Positions 15,738-24,206 of a stretch of DNA of 26,008 bases are shown one piece after another. The position numbers and the translations under genes are program-made. The DNA is from an uncultured Faecalibacterium sp. (lineage in GTDB: Bacteria; Bacillota; Clostridia; Oscillospirales; Ruminococcaceae). The notes under the pieces were generated by a model. That model saw nothing but the letters and a program-made list of their open reading frames with translations. It was not told where the DNA came from and did not search any database. Every line of letters begins with the position of its first letter. The first letter of the stretch is position 1. The DNA is taken from contig UQDV01000034.1 in NCBI GenBank assembly GCA_900539945.1, positions 1-26,008 of the forward strand, read 5' to 3'.

Positions 15738-16487
15738 ATGAGAGATCCGTATGAGGTGCTGGGCATTCAGCGCGGCGCAAGCGACGAAGAGATCAAAAAA
15801 GCATACCGCGCCAAGTGCAAGCGCTGGCACCCCGATTTGAACCCCAACGACCCCACCGCCGAGGAGCACTTCAAGGAGGTGCAGGCCGCCTACGATGCCA
15901 TCACCAAGGGCGAGACCGGCCCCCAGATGGGCGGCAATCCCTATGGCGGCTACCGTCAGCAGAGCTATGGCGGCTCCCAGCAGGGCTACAGCCAGCAGAA
16001 TTACGGGTTTGACGGCTTCGATGGTTTTGACCCCTTCGGGTTCGGCTTTGGGTTCAACGGCTACAGCCAGCAGAGCGGTGCCAGCTACAGCGGCAGTGAC
16101 TCGCCCGAGATGCAGGCAGCCCGCAACTTTGTGGTGAATGGCCGCTACGCCGAGGCACGCCGCGTGCTGGACGGCATGACCGCCCGCAATGCCCGGTGGT
16201 ACTATCTTTCCTCGCTGGCCAATCAGGGCCTGGGCAACAGCATCGACGCGCTGCAGGATGCCCGCCGCGCCGTGCAGCTGGACCCCAACAACACCGAGTA
16301 CCGGATGCACCTGCAGCGGCTGCAGAACCCCGGCCGCACCTACCGCACCCAGACCACCTACGCCCAGCCGGGCGGCATCATGCGCTGGTGCTGGAGCATG
16401 ATCCTGCTCAACCTGCTGTGCAACTGCTGCTGCGGCGGCTGGGGCTTCGGCTGGGGCTTCGGCCCGCGCTACGGCTTCCGCGGATAA
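15738..16487 (+). CDS. J-domain protein with low-complexity linker, TPR-like region and Cys/Gly tail
   Basis: This 249-residue protein begins with a J domain (about 1-56) with the HPD motif at 31-33, so it should stimulate a DnaK-type Hsp70. It lacks the Cys-rich zinc domain and C-terminal domains of true DnaJ. A Gly/Tyr/Gln and Phe/Gly-rich linker (about 62-115) is followed by a helical TPR-like region (about 124-190, AARNFVVNGRYAEARRVLDG and ALQDARRAVQLDPNN). The end is a hydrophobic stretch with a Cys cluster (LLNLLCNCCCGG, about 223-234) and a Gly/Trp/Phe tail, possibly membrane-associated or lipidated. GAGGAAG precedes the ATG. Its neighbours, a zinc-ribbon membrane protein and DUF5685, suggest it recruits a chaperone to them. 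This is a specialised J-protein, not DnaJ itself. Confidence 0.88.
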   Translation: MRDPYEVLGIQRGASDEEIKKAYRAKCKRWHPDLNPNDPTAEEHFKEVQAAYDAITKGETGPQMGGNPYGGYRQQSYGGSQQGYSQQNYGFDGFDGFDPFGFGFGFNGYSQQSGASYSGSDSPEMQAARNFVVNGRYAEARRVLDGMTARNARWYYLSSLANQGLGNSIDALQDARRAVQLDPNNTEYRMHLQRLQNPGRTYRTQTTYAQPGGIMRWCWSMILLNLLCNCCCGGWGFGWGFGPRYGFRG

Positions 16488-16507
16488 CAAAAACATATAA
16501 AACACAA

Positions 16508-16551
16508 CAGCCTCCCTTTGCCCTTGTACCGGGCAGCGGGAGGCTGTTTTT
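16508..16551 (+). terminator. Terminator of the J-domain gene
   Basis: CAGCCTCCC pairs with GGGAGGCTG, with an inner GCCC/GGGC stem, followed by five T residues. It closes the plus-strand block opposite the tRNA terminator. Confidence 0.9.
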
Positions 16552-16570
16552 GATCTGTTACAACACTGAC

Positions 16571-16608
16571 AAAAAAACGCCCCGAAGCATTTCTGCTTCA
16601 GGGCGTTT
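16571..16608 (-). terminator. Terminator of tRNA-Thr
   Basis: A 15-bp stem with one G-U pair (AAACGCCCTGAAGCA / TGCTTCGGGGCGTTT on the minus strand, GAAA loop) is followed by further T residues, starting 4 bases after the tRNA 3' end. Confidence 0.92.
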
Positions 16609-16612
16609 GAGC

Positions 16613-16688
<76 letters not shown>

Positions 16689-16705
16689 ACAATCGCAGCT
16701 CAATT

Positions 16706-16734
16706 ATGATACCACAGGTTTTGTCGTTTGGCAA
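16706..16734 (-). promoter_or_regulatory. Promoter of tRNA-Thr
   Basis: TTGCCA (16729-16734) and TATCAT (16706-16711) are 17 bases apart on the minus strand; the mature tRNA begins 17 bases after the -10 box. A perfect 32-bp palindrome lies 5 bases upstream of the -35 box, where an UP element or activator site would be. Confidence 0.8.
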
Positions 16735-16739
16735 GGGGT

Positions 16740-16771
16740 TTTTGCAAAAAAATCCGGATTTTTTTGCAAAA
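16740..16771. repeat. Perfect 32-bp palindrome between rpoD and tRNA-Thr
   Basis: The half-site TTTTGCAAAAAAATCC (16740-16755) is followed at once by its exact reverse complement (16756-16771). Each outer 10 bases, TTTTGCAAAA, is itself a palindrome, and the centre is TCCGGA flanked by seven-base A and T tracts. The position, after the rpoD terminator and upstream of the tRNA -35 box, suits a protein-binding or UP-like element; with no loop and no following T-run it is not an ordinary terminator. Confidence 0.85.
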
Positions 16772-16785
16772 GACGTTCTGATCCC

Positions 16786-16820
16786 AAAAAACGCCCGGCA
16801 GCGTTCGGCTGCCGGGCGTT
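16786..16820 (-). terminator. Terminator of rpoD
   Basis: A perfect 13-bp GC-rich stem (AACGCCCGGCAGC / GCTGCCGGGCGTT, 5-base loop) is followed on the minus strand by T residues, 18 bases after the rpoD stop. Confidence 0.92.
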
Positions 16821-16838
16821 CCGGGATGCTTGTTCCGA

Positions 16839-18218
<1,380 letters not shown>

Positions 18219-18270
18219 TTCGCTCTCTCCTTCTTGCTGCGGGGAAAATTTTGGTTGTTGTTCCTGCACA

Positions 18271-19206
18271 TCAGATCACAAGACCCCCGTTGACACCGAA
18301 CACCTGCCCGGTGATGTAGCCGGCGTCCTCGCCTGCCAGGAAAACCAGCAGCTTTGCCACTTCGTCGGCGGTGCCAAGGCGGCCCACCGGGGTCTCCTCG
18401 GCCAGCGCCGCCTTGTCCTCAGCGGTAAAGGCTGCCATCATATCGGTTTCAATGACCCCGGGTGCCACACAGTTCACCGTGATGCCGCTGGGGCCTTCTT
18501 CTTTGGCCAGTGCCTTGGTCAGGCCGATGAGGCCCGCTTTGGCGGCAGAATAATGCACTTCGCAGCTGCCGCCGGTCTGGCCCCACATGCTGCTCACCGT
18601 CAGGATGCGGCCCGCCTTGCGGCGGATCATGCCCGGCAGCGCCAGCTGGCACAGGTGGAACGCACCGGTCAGGTTCACGTCCAGCATGTGCTGCCATTCT
18701 TCCGGGGTGATGTCGGTGAACAGCTTCTGCTGTGCGATGCCGGCATTGCTCACCAGCACATCCACCCGACCCAGCGCCTGTTCCGCCGCACGGAACGCCA
18801 GCTCGCAGCTGGCCCGGCTGGCCACATCGCACTGCACCACCGTGATGCCCGGCAGCTCCGCTTCCAGCGCGGCCGCCGCCTCGGCATTGCTGTGGTACAG
18901 CACCGCCACGCGGTAGCCCGCCGCATAAAAGGCCCAGGCCGCCGCAGCACCGATGCCCCGGTCGCCGCCGGAGATCAGCACCGTGCGCCCGTTTGCGGGC
19001 ACCGCCGCGCTCTGGGGCTGCGGCTCTTCTGCCGGTTCTGCCGGAGCCGCACTGCGGGGTTCCAGAACCCGGGTGGGTTCGTCCGGAACGATCTCTGCCG
19101 GTGTGGTTTCCGGCACCGGGGCCGGAGCAGCCGACGCTTTTTCCGGTTCATACACCGGCTCTTCCTCCGGTGTGTCAAAGGTCAGTTCAAACTCGTCTTC
19201 GTACAA
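18271..19206 (-). CDS. FabG-like short-chain reductase with disordered N-terminal extension
   Basis: The 311-residue protein is an NAD(P)-dependent short-chain dehydrogenase/reductase similar to 3-oxoacyl-ACP reductase. The Rossmann motif SGGDRGIG is at about 79-86, NAG at 154-156, the catalytic Tyr219 and Lys223 in YSAAK, the preceding SSMWGQ Ser, and the end [10 protein letters not shown]. Before the domain are about 72 residues rich in Pro, Ala and Glu ([30 protein letters not shown]), not found in ordinary FabG and probably disordered. I chose a TTG start at 19206 because AGGAGG lies 9 bases before it; the ATG at 19251 has no ribosome binding site. The gene precedes rpoD and may share its transcript. 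Substrate is unknown: fatty-acid synthesis is one possibility. Confidence 0.85.
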   Translation of the reverse strand: MYEDEFELTFDTPEEEPVYEPEKASAAPAPVPETTPAEIVPDEPTRVLEPRSAAPAEPAEEPQPQSAAVPANGRTVLISGGDRGIGAAAAWAFYAAGYRVAVLYHSNAEAAAALEAELPGITVVQCDVASRASCELAFRAAEQALGRVDVLVSNAGIAQQKLFTDITPEEWQHMLDVNLTGAFHLCQLALPGMIRRKAGRILTVSSMWGQTGGSCEVHYSAAKAGLIGLTKALAKEEGPSGITVNCVAPGVIETDMMAAFTAEDKAALAEETPVGRLGTADEVAKLLVFLAGEDAGYITGQVFGVNGGLVI

Positions 19207-19378
19207 GAGTACTGCCCTCCTGTCGTGTTCTCTGCAGCGTGCCATTTGCACCCTGCAGGAAGGATCCGCGGCCCATCGCCCGGCAGAGCAGCGCTCTGTC
19301 TCGTTTCTCCGGTCAAGTCCGGTCCTGCGGCGTGCCCGCCGGGGTGTTCAGATGGGTTTCGACAAAATACCATTGAAT

Positions 19379-19407
19379 AATATAGCACAATTTGCTGAAA
19401 AAAGAAA
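19379..19407 (-). promoter_or_regulatory. Possible promoter for the reductase-rpoD operon
   Basis: TGC then TATATT (19379-19384) is a good extended -10 box; the -35 position at 17 bases (TTTCTT) is poor and falls inside the tadA terminator. The leader to the TTG start would be about 165 bases; I see no gene in 19207-19397. Confidence 0.35.
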
Positions 19408-19444
19408 GTGGAAGCTGCTCACTTTTCCACGCAGCTTCCACTTT
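19398..19444 (-). terminator. Terminator of the CPBP-tadA operon
   Basis: A perfect 14-bp stem (AAAGTGGAAGCTGC / GCAGCTTCCACTTT, 12-base loop) starts 1 base after the tadA stop and runs into CTTTTTT on the minus strand. T-runs occur on both sides, so it could also work in the plus direction. Confidence 0.88.
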
Positions 19445-19445
19445 T

Positions 19446-19955
19446 TTACGGTTTCTTCATATTCTCGGCGGGCGGTGCGGGCCGTTTCCACTTCGGCCGA
19501 GCAGCCAGCCGCACCCGCAGATCCTTGAAAAACGCCTGCAGCAGTGCTCCGGCTTCTTCGGCCCGCAGGCCCTGCTCCACCATCGGGTGGTGGTTGAACG
19601 GCAGGGCAAACAGGTCCGTCACACTGCCGCAGCACCCGGCCTTGGCATCGGCCGCGCCGTACACCACCCGCCGGATGCGGCTGTTCAGGATGGCCCCCGC
19701 GCACATGGGGCAGGGCTCCAGCGTGACGAACAGCTCACACTCCCACAGCCGCCAGCCGCCCAACGCCTTGCAGGCCGCGTCGATGGCCAGCAGCTCGGCA
19801 TGATGCAGGGCGTTCTTTTCCGTCTCGCGGGTGTTGTGGGCCGCCGCCACGATCTGCCCGTCGCGGGCCACCACAGCCCCCACCGGCACTTCGCCCAGTG
19901 CGGCCGCCTTGCGCGCCTCGTCCAGCGCGGCACCCATCAGTTCAAAATCGGTCAT
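19446..19955 (-). CDS. tadA: TadA, tRNA adenosine-34 deaminase
   Basis: This 169-residue zinc enzyme converts A34 to inosine in the tRNA-Arg(ACG) anticodon, allowing decoding of CGN codons. The cytidine-deaminase-fold motifs are present: HAE (His52, Glu54) and PCPMC (Cys82, Cys85), and the context EVPVGAVV and NALHHAELLAI is typical of TadA rather than of guanine or riboflavin deaminases. Length is normal. AGAGGAG is well placed before the ATG. It follows the CPBP protease gene by 11 bases and shares its transcript, which ends in a strong terminator overlapping the gene's 3' border. Confidence 0.94.
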   Translation of the reverse strand: MTDFELMGAALDEARKAAALGEVPVGAVVARDGQIVAAAHNTRETEKNALHHAELLAIDAACKALGGWRLWECELFVTLEPCPMCAGAILNSRIRRVVYGAADAKAGCCGSVTDLFALPFNHHPMVEQGLRAEEAGALLQAFFKDLRVRLAARPKWKRPAPPAENMKKP

Positions 19956-19966
19956 GCGTTCTCCTC

Positions 19967-20362
19967 TTATCCTGCGGCAAATACCAGCAGATTATTCAAT
20001 GTATGCAGTGCCCAGCCCGGCCATACGCGGCCGGTGCGCTGCCGGATGGTTCCCAGCAGCACCCCCAGCACCAGCGCATAGGCGATTCCGGCCGCTCCGC
20101 CGTGCTGCACCGCAAACAGCGCCGCCTGCACGCACACTGCCGCCCGGGGTCCCAGCGGCTGCAGCAGCCCCTGCACCGCGCCCCGGAACACCAGTTCCTC
20201 AGCCAGCGGAGCCGCCGCGCAGTGCAGCGCAAAGCTCTGCCCGGCTGCGCTCAACGGCAGGGCGGCACAGACGGCCGCCAGCGCCCGTCCCTCCGGCAGG
20301 TACGCCAGCGCACAGCCAAAGGCCGCCAGCAGGGCTGCCGTCCGATTTTGTGGTCTGTGCAT
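19967..20362 (-). CDS. Small CPBP (CAAX-type) intramembrane protease
   Basis: The 131-residue hydrophobic protein carries the three signatures of the CPBP/Abi family: EELVFRG (Glu55, Glu56, Arg60), the FAVQH motif (His87) and a late HTLNN (His120, Asn124). These form the active site of glutamate-type intramembrane proteases such as Rce1, or of bacterial relatives linked to bacteriocin immunity and membrane-protein processing. At 131 residues it is shorter than most members (commonly over 200), comprising little more than the catalytic core with three or four membrane segments. GGGAGG precedes the ATG. Its substrate is unknown and the link to tadA appears to be only co-transcription. Confidence 0.85.
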   Translation of the reverse strand: MHRPQNRTAALLAAFGCALAYLPEGRALAAVCAALPLSAAGQSFALHCAAAPLAEELVFRGAVQGLLQPLGPRAAVCVQAALFAVQHGGAAGIAYALVLGVLLGTIRQRTGRVWPGWALHTLNNLLVFAAG

Positions 20363-20388
20363 GGCTCTGCCTCCCTTCTGTCTGGCCT

Positions 20389-20418
20389 ATCTTATCACAG
20401 TAGCGGTCGAACGCGCAA
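20389..20418 (-). promoter_or_regulatory. Promoter of the CPBP-tadA operon
   Basis: TTGCGC (20413-20418) and TAAGAT (20389-20394) are 18 bases apart, 26 bases before the start codon. Matches are moderate. Confidence 0.5.
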
Positions 20419-20457
20419 GTATTTTGCGTTCTGCCGCACCAAATGTTGCCCAACCAA

Positions 20458-20487
20458 TTGACTTTGCCCGTCGGGTTCTGGTATAAT
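20458..20487 (+). promoter_or_regulatory. Promoter of degV
   Basis: TTGACT (20458-20463) and a consensus TATAAT (20482-20487) are 18 bases apart. The transcript would start near 20494, at the edge of a small inverted repeat. Confidence 0.85.
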
Positions 20488-20495
20488 GCTTTCCG

Positions 20496-20514
20496 ACGTT
20501 TTTGTTAAAAACGT
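20496..20514 (+). repeat. Inverted repeat at the degV transcription start
   Basis: ACGTTTTT and AAAAACGT are separated by GTT. The repeat lies 8 bases after the -10 box, so it could be an operator or form a hairpin at the 5' end of the mRNA. It is AT-rich in a GC-rich genome, and no T-run follows. Confidence 0.5.
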
Positions 20515-20551
20515 TGTCTAACAGATTTTACCGGAAATCCGGAGGTATTTT

Positions 20552-21406
20552 ATGATCCGCATTCTCACCGATTCTGCGTCCGACATCCTGCCCGCCGAGG
20601 CAGAACAGCTGGGCGTGACCGTGATCCCCCTGAACGTGACGCTGGAGGACGGCACCGTGCTGCGTGACGGCATCGACAAGACCCCCAGCGAATACTACGC
20701 CCTTTTAAAGGAGTGTCACAAGCTGCCCACCACCAGCCAGCCCAGCCCGGAGCTGTTCGAGCGGTTCTATCAGGACGCCGCCGCTGCCGGGGACGAGGTG
20801 CTGGGCATCTTCCTGTCCCATGAGCTGTCCGGCACCTGGCAGTGCGCCAGACTGGCCGCTGACCTTGTCAACGTGGACAACGTGCTGTTCGTGGACAGCG
20901 CCAACGTCTGCCTGGGCGAAGGGCTGCTGGTACGGCTGGCTGTGCAGCTGCGCGCCGCCGGTAAGACGCTGGTGCAGATCGCCACCGACCTGGAGCACGC
21001 CAAGGAGCACCTGCATCTGGTTGCCGCCATCGACGACCTGAAGTACCTGCGCAAGGGCGGCCGCCTGCCCGCCGCTGTGGCCGTGGCCGGCGGCATGCTG
21101 GGCATCAAGCCGCTCATCACCATCAAGGAAGGCAAGGTAGCCATGGCCGGCAAGGCACGCGGCCTGCCCGGTGCCTACGTTGCGCTGTTCAAAAAGGTAG
21201 AAGAGCTGGGCGGCATCAGCGCCGCCGTGCCTGCGCTGGCCGGTTATACGCTGTCTGCCCGCGAGGTGCAGCCCATCCAGACCTACCTGCAGGACAACCT
21301 GCAGTGTGCCGAGCCGCTGGTGCGGCAGATCGGCTGCGTCATCGGCACCCACGCCGGTCCCGGTGCCTTTGGTCTGGCCTTCTTTGATCAGGGACTGGAA
21401 CTGTAA
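20552..21406 (+). CDS. DegV family fatty-acid-binding protein (FakB-like)
   Basis: This 284-residue protein has the DegV fold. Family proteins bind one fatty acid and, where characterised as FakB, hand it to the kinase FakA for phosphorylation and entry into phospholipid synthesis. The N-terminal MIRILTDSASDILPAEAEQL, the TTSQPSPELF segment, the ligand-site stretch LSHELSGTWQCA, LKYLRKGGRLP and LGIKPLITIKEGKV are all typical. A final GTHAGPGAFGLAFF is the usual family ending. GGAGG is well placed before the ATG. It is monocistronic with a strong promoter and terminator. FakA is not in the window, and which fatty acid it prefers cannot be read. Confidence 0.94.
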   Translation: MIRILTDSASDILPAEAEQLGVTVIPLNVTLEDGTVLRDGIDKTPSEYYALLKECHKLPTTSQPSPELFERFYQDAAAAGDEVLGIFLSHELSGTWQCARLAADLVNVDNVLFVDSANVCLGEGLLVRLAVQLRAAGKTLVQIATDLEHAKEHLHLVAAIDDLKYLRKGGRLPAAVAVAGGMLGIKPLITIKEGKVAMAGKARGLPGAYVALFKKVEELGGISAAVPALAGYTLSAREVQPIQTYLQDNLQCAEPLVRQIGCVIGTHAGPGAFGLAFFDQGLEL

Positions 21407-21420
21407 GCATCCTGAAACGC

Positions 21421-21459
21421 GAGACAGGCTTCCTCGAAAGGAAGCCTGTCTCTTTTTTA
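21421..21459 (+). terminator. Terminator of degV
   Basis: A perfect 14-bp stem, GAGACAGGCTTCCT / AGGAAGCCTGTCTC with a CGAA loop, is followed by six T residues, 14 bases after the stop. It lies between two convergent genes; on the minus strand the T-run is poor, so it mainly serves degV. Confidence 0.95.
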
Positions 21460-21472
21460 TTTCAATCAGCAG

Positions 21473-22075
21473 TCAATCCAGATGGTGCCGCTTGCAGAAG
21501 CGCTTGCTCACGGCGTACATGGCCACCCACAGGCCCACGGCCAGCACAAGATAGAGCGGATTCTTCATGGAGCTCACCAGCGACTGACCGAACACCGCCA
21601 TCATGGCCACCATCACGCCCTTGCCCAGCAGCATCGTGATGAGATAACGCTTCTCGTCAAAGTCCGAGATGCCGAAGGCCAGATGCATGAAGGAGCTGGG
21701 CGCAAAGGGCAGCAGCATGAGCATGAACAGCGACGACGTGTCGAAGTGGTTGACCCACTGCTGGGCTTTTTCCAGCTTGGGCCAGCGGCCGGCGATCTTC
21801 CAGAAACAGCGCTTGACGATGCGCCGCCAGAGCAGGAACATGAGGGTTCCGCCCAGCGCCACCCCGATCCAGCTGTACAAAAAGCCCAGGATGCCGCCGT
21901 GGGCTCCCACGTTCAGAGCCACGATGGCAATGAGCGGCAGCGGCGGAAAGAACGACTCCACCACGGCCAGCGTGATGGGGGCCAGCGGCCCCAGATCACC
22001 AAAGCGGTCCAGCAGTGTCTGCCAGTATTCCAGCGTGCCCAGCTGATGGGCCCACTGCAGCAACGTATGTTCCAT
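21473..22075 (-). CDS. VTT/DedA-type (SNARE-associated) membrane protein
   Basis: The 200-residue polytopic membrane protein matches the VTT (DedA/TVP38/TMEM64) superfamily: a first helical part with ESFFPPLPLIAIVALNVGAHG, a cytoplasmic Trp/Arg/Lys loop, then LLPFAPSSFMHLAFGISD with the family's paired-proline re-entrant pattern, and late membrane helices ending in a basic tail. Relatives act in lipid or undecaprenyl phosphate flipping in other bacteria; that link is family knowledge and not shown for this subgroup. The ATG at 22075 begins MEHTLLQWAHQL; a GTG at 22117 is possible but would add a non-conserved, polar 14 residues. The ribosome binding site (GGGA) is weak. The 182-base gap to the exonuclease gene contains no recognisable gene. 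Confidence 0.85.
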   Translation of the reverse strand: MEHTLLQWAHQLGTLEYWQTLLDRFGDLGPLAPITLAVVESFFPPLPLIAIVALNVGAHGGILGFLYSWIGVALGGTLMFLLWRRIVKRCFWKIAGRWPKLEKAQQWVNHFDTSSLFMLMLLPFAPSSFMHLAFGISDFDEKRYLITMLLGKGVMVAMMAVFGQSLVSSMKNPLYLVLAVGLWVAMYAVSKRFCKRHHLD

Positions 22076-22257
22076 TTGCGTTTTCCCAGTCCCTTCTGTT
22101 CCAAGCGGCGGCCGCACAGCCGCCTGCTGATAGTATATCCCGTTTGTATGACAGAGCCATGAACAGACCGTAGCAGTTCTGTATGCACGACCCTCTGCCC
22201 TATAAAACGAAACGGAACAGGAACTTCCTGCAAAAGAAAAAGAATTCTGTATTCTTG

Positions 22258-23247
22258 TCAGTTCTCTGCGGACTTTTCGGCGCGGTTCTTCAGCCGCTCC
22301 AGCTGGGCTGCGCGCTGCTTGTTCCAGCGGGCAAGCAGGGCCTCATCCGGCAGCTGCAGGCAGCGGGCAAAGCTCCAGTGCAGCCCGTCGCGGCGGGCCA
22401 GCTTGTAGCGCTGGAACACGCCGCCGCTCACGGCATTGCCGGAACCGGCACAGTGCGGGCACTGGCTCAGGGTGTACCAGCTGTTGCTGCCCTTTTTCAG
22501 CCAGACATCGTCCGGGGTCAGGGCGGTGCCGCACTCCGGGCAGTTCATCGTGTAGATCTTGGGGTCGGTGCGCCAGGCGTACTGCTCCACATAGCCGTGG
22601 AACACCTCAAAATCACGGTATTCGCCGGGGGCCGGGCACAGGCTGGCCTGCAGGCTCTCGTCCTCGGTGGGGTAAGCGGCAAGACCGGCCCGCAGGTCCA
22701 GCAGACGGCAGACATCGGCGGTGTACAGCGTGTCGGACAGCGCATCGTGGAACTGCCGTTCCATGGGAATGCCCATCCGGGTCACGACGCTTTCCAGCGT
22801 CATGCCCTCGCCCTCCTTGCGGGGGTGCTCCCGCAGGAACACCTGCTGCAGGTCGTACCACACGGTGGGGCGGCTCTCGTCGATATTGCACAGAAACAGG
22901 TTCTGCTTGAGCACCGGCACGTCATCCATGCCCCACTCGGCAAACTCGGCATCCGGGCCGCACCACTGCATGAAGCGGCGCAGGCCCTGCACGATGGGTT
23001 CGCCCTTGTCCAGGTCGGCCTGGGTCAGGCCGGTGACCTTGGCGATGTGGTGCTGCAACTTGCGGAAGATGCGGGGACGCAGATGGATGGAAAAGGTGTC
23101 CAGCACGTTGGCATCCTCGTCGATCTTCACGGCGCCGATCTCCACGATCTCGCCCCGGAAGGTCTGCTGCACCCCGTGATAATTAAAGGTGTAGGGCTGG
23201 TAGCCGATGTTCCATTCCAGATCAAATAAAACCAGATTGCGCGGCAT
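22258..23247 (-). CDS. DEDDh-type 3'-5' exonuclease with C-terminal zinc ribbon
   Basis: The 329-residue protein has a DEDDh exonuclease domain: FDLEWN (Asp9, Glu11), WGMDDVPVL (Asp108 or Asp109) and HDALSDT (His167, Asp172), with the two-metal site complete. It resembles the ERI-1/KapD side of the family rather than the DNA polymerase epsilon subunit. After the domain, at about 236-266, CPEC and CPHC form a zinc ribbon, and the last 60 residues are basic and helical. A nucleic acid substrate with ribbon-assisted binding is likely; RNA or DNA preference is open. GAGAGGA, which overlaps the end of the HAD gene, serves its ATG; the genes are 6 bases apart and co-transcribed. Confidence 0.9.
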   Translation of the reverse strand: MPRNLVLFDLEWNIGYQPYTFNYHGVQQTFRGEIVEIGAVKIDEDANVLDTFSIHLRPRIFRKLQHHIAKVTGLTQADLDKGEPIVQGLRRFMQWCGPDAEFAEWGMDDVPVLKQNLFLCNIDESRPTVWYDLQQVFLREHPRKEGEGMTLESVVTRMGIPMERQFHDALSDTLYTADVCRLLDLRAGLAAYPTEDESLQASLCPAPGEYRDFEVFHGYVEQYAWRTDPKIYTMNCPECGTALTPDDVWLKKGSNSWYTLSQCPHCAGSGNAVSGGVFQRYKLARRDGLHWSFARCLQLPDEALLARWNKQRAAQLERLKNRAEKSAEN

Positions 23248-23253
23248 TGTTTT

Positions 23254-24075
23254 TTATTCCTCTCGTAAAATAAACTTCTCCACAGCTTCGGCCACGCCGT
23301 CGTGGTTGTTGTCGGCGGTGGTCACATAGACGGCGGCGTCCTTGACCGGCTGCTCGGCGTTCTGCATGGCCACGCCCACGCCCGCGTAGGCGATCATGGA
23401 CCGGTCGTTGAGGCCGTCGCCGCAGGCCATCAGGTTGTCCCGGGTCAGGCCCATGTGGTCCAGCAGGGCCGCCAGGCTGGCGTCCTTGGCCACGCCCAGG
23501 GGCACGGCCTCAATGAAGAACGGGCTGGAAGGGTACAGGTCGGCCCGGCCTGCAAACTGCTTTTTGCCTGCGGCACATACGGTGTCGCGGCGGGCGGGGT
23601 CCAGCGGGATGAGCAGCTTGCAGACGGGGTAGTCCACATAAGAAGCCAGGTCATCCACATGGATCATGGGCAGCTTGGTGGTAAAGGTCTCCTTGACGGC
23701 CCAGGGGTCCGTCTCCCGCTCGCAGACGATGCCCTCACTGCTGTAGGTCAGGATGGCCACATCCTGCGCGGCGGCAAAGGCGCACAGCTCCGGGACCAGC
23801 GCGGGGTCCAGCGTTTTTTCCACCAGCGTTTCGCCGGTGCGGCAGTCCACGATCTTGCCGCCGTTGTAGGACAGGATGCAGCCGCCCTTTTTGTCCAGCC
23901 CCAGGTCTTTGGCCAGCGGGGTGATGCCGGCAGTGGGCCGGCCGGAGGCCAGCACCACGGTCACGCCGCGTTCAATGGCCGCATCCAGCGCGGCGCGGGT
24001 GCGGGGTGTCACTTCCTTCCGGTCGTTGGTCAGGGTCCCGTCCAGATCCAGGGCCAGCACTTTGATCTCAGCCAT
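23254..24075 (-). CDS. Cof-type HAD phosphatase
   Basis: This 273-residue protein is a type IIB HAD hydrolase of the Cof/YidA group, which dephosphorylates small phosphorylated metabolites such as sugar phosphates. The nucleophile motif is DLDGTL (Asp10, Asp12), motif II is VLASGRP, the C2 cap occupies about residues 85-190, and motif IV is GDGLND followed by AGVGVAMQNA. Length is normal. AGAGGA precedes the ATG. The substrate cannot be predicted. It is the first gene of a two-gene unit with the exonuclease and has a clear divergent promoter; whether the two have a shared role is unknown. Confidence 0.94.
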   Translation of the reverse strand: MAEIKVLALDLDGTLTNDRKEVTPRTRAALDAAIERGVTVVLASGRPTAGITPLAKDLGLDKKGGCILSYNGGKIVDCRTGETLVEKTLDPALVPELCAFAAAQDVAILTYSSEGIVCERETDPWAVKETFTTKLPMIHVDDLASYVDYPVCKLLIPLDPARRDTVCAAGKKQFAGRADLYPSSPFFIEAVPLGVAKDASLAALLDHMGLTRDNLMACGDGLNDRSMIAYAGVGVAMQNAEQPVKDAAVYVTTADNNHDGVAEAVEKFILREE

Positions 24076-24121
24076 ATTGTTATCCTCTTTCTGTTCAAAG
24101 GTGATCGCATTTCACCCCCTT

Positions 24122-24151
24122 ATTGTACAATGAAACGCCCTCTTCTTTCAA
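24122..24151 (-). promoter_or_regulatory. Promoter of the HAD-exonuclease operon
   Basis: TTGAAA (24146-24151) and TACAAT (24122-24127) are 18 bases apart on the minus strand, 46 bases before the start codon. Confidence 0.8.
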
Positions 24152-24206
24152 CCCTTGCGCAAATGTTTGTGGAAAAACCGGTCCTCCGCGGCCGGAACGC
24201 GCGGAT

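Noticed and set aside
15953..16080. Repeated CAGCAG/GGCTAC units in the J-protein gene as a DNA repeat or CRISPR
   Set aside because: They encode the Gly/Tyr/Gln-rich linker in frame, vary in sequence and have no spacer structure.
19967..20362. CPBP protease as a bacteriocin-immunity or defence marker
   Set aside because: No bacteriocin, export or toxin genes nearby; it is in an operon with tadA.
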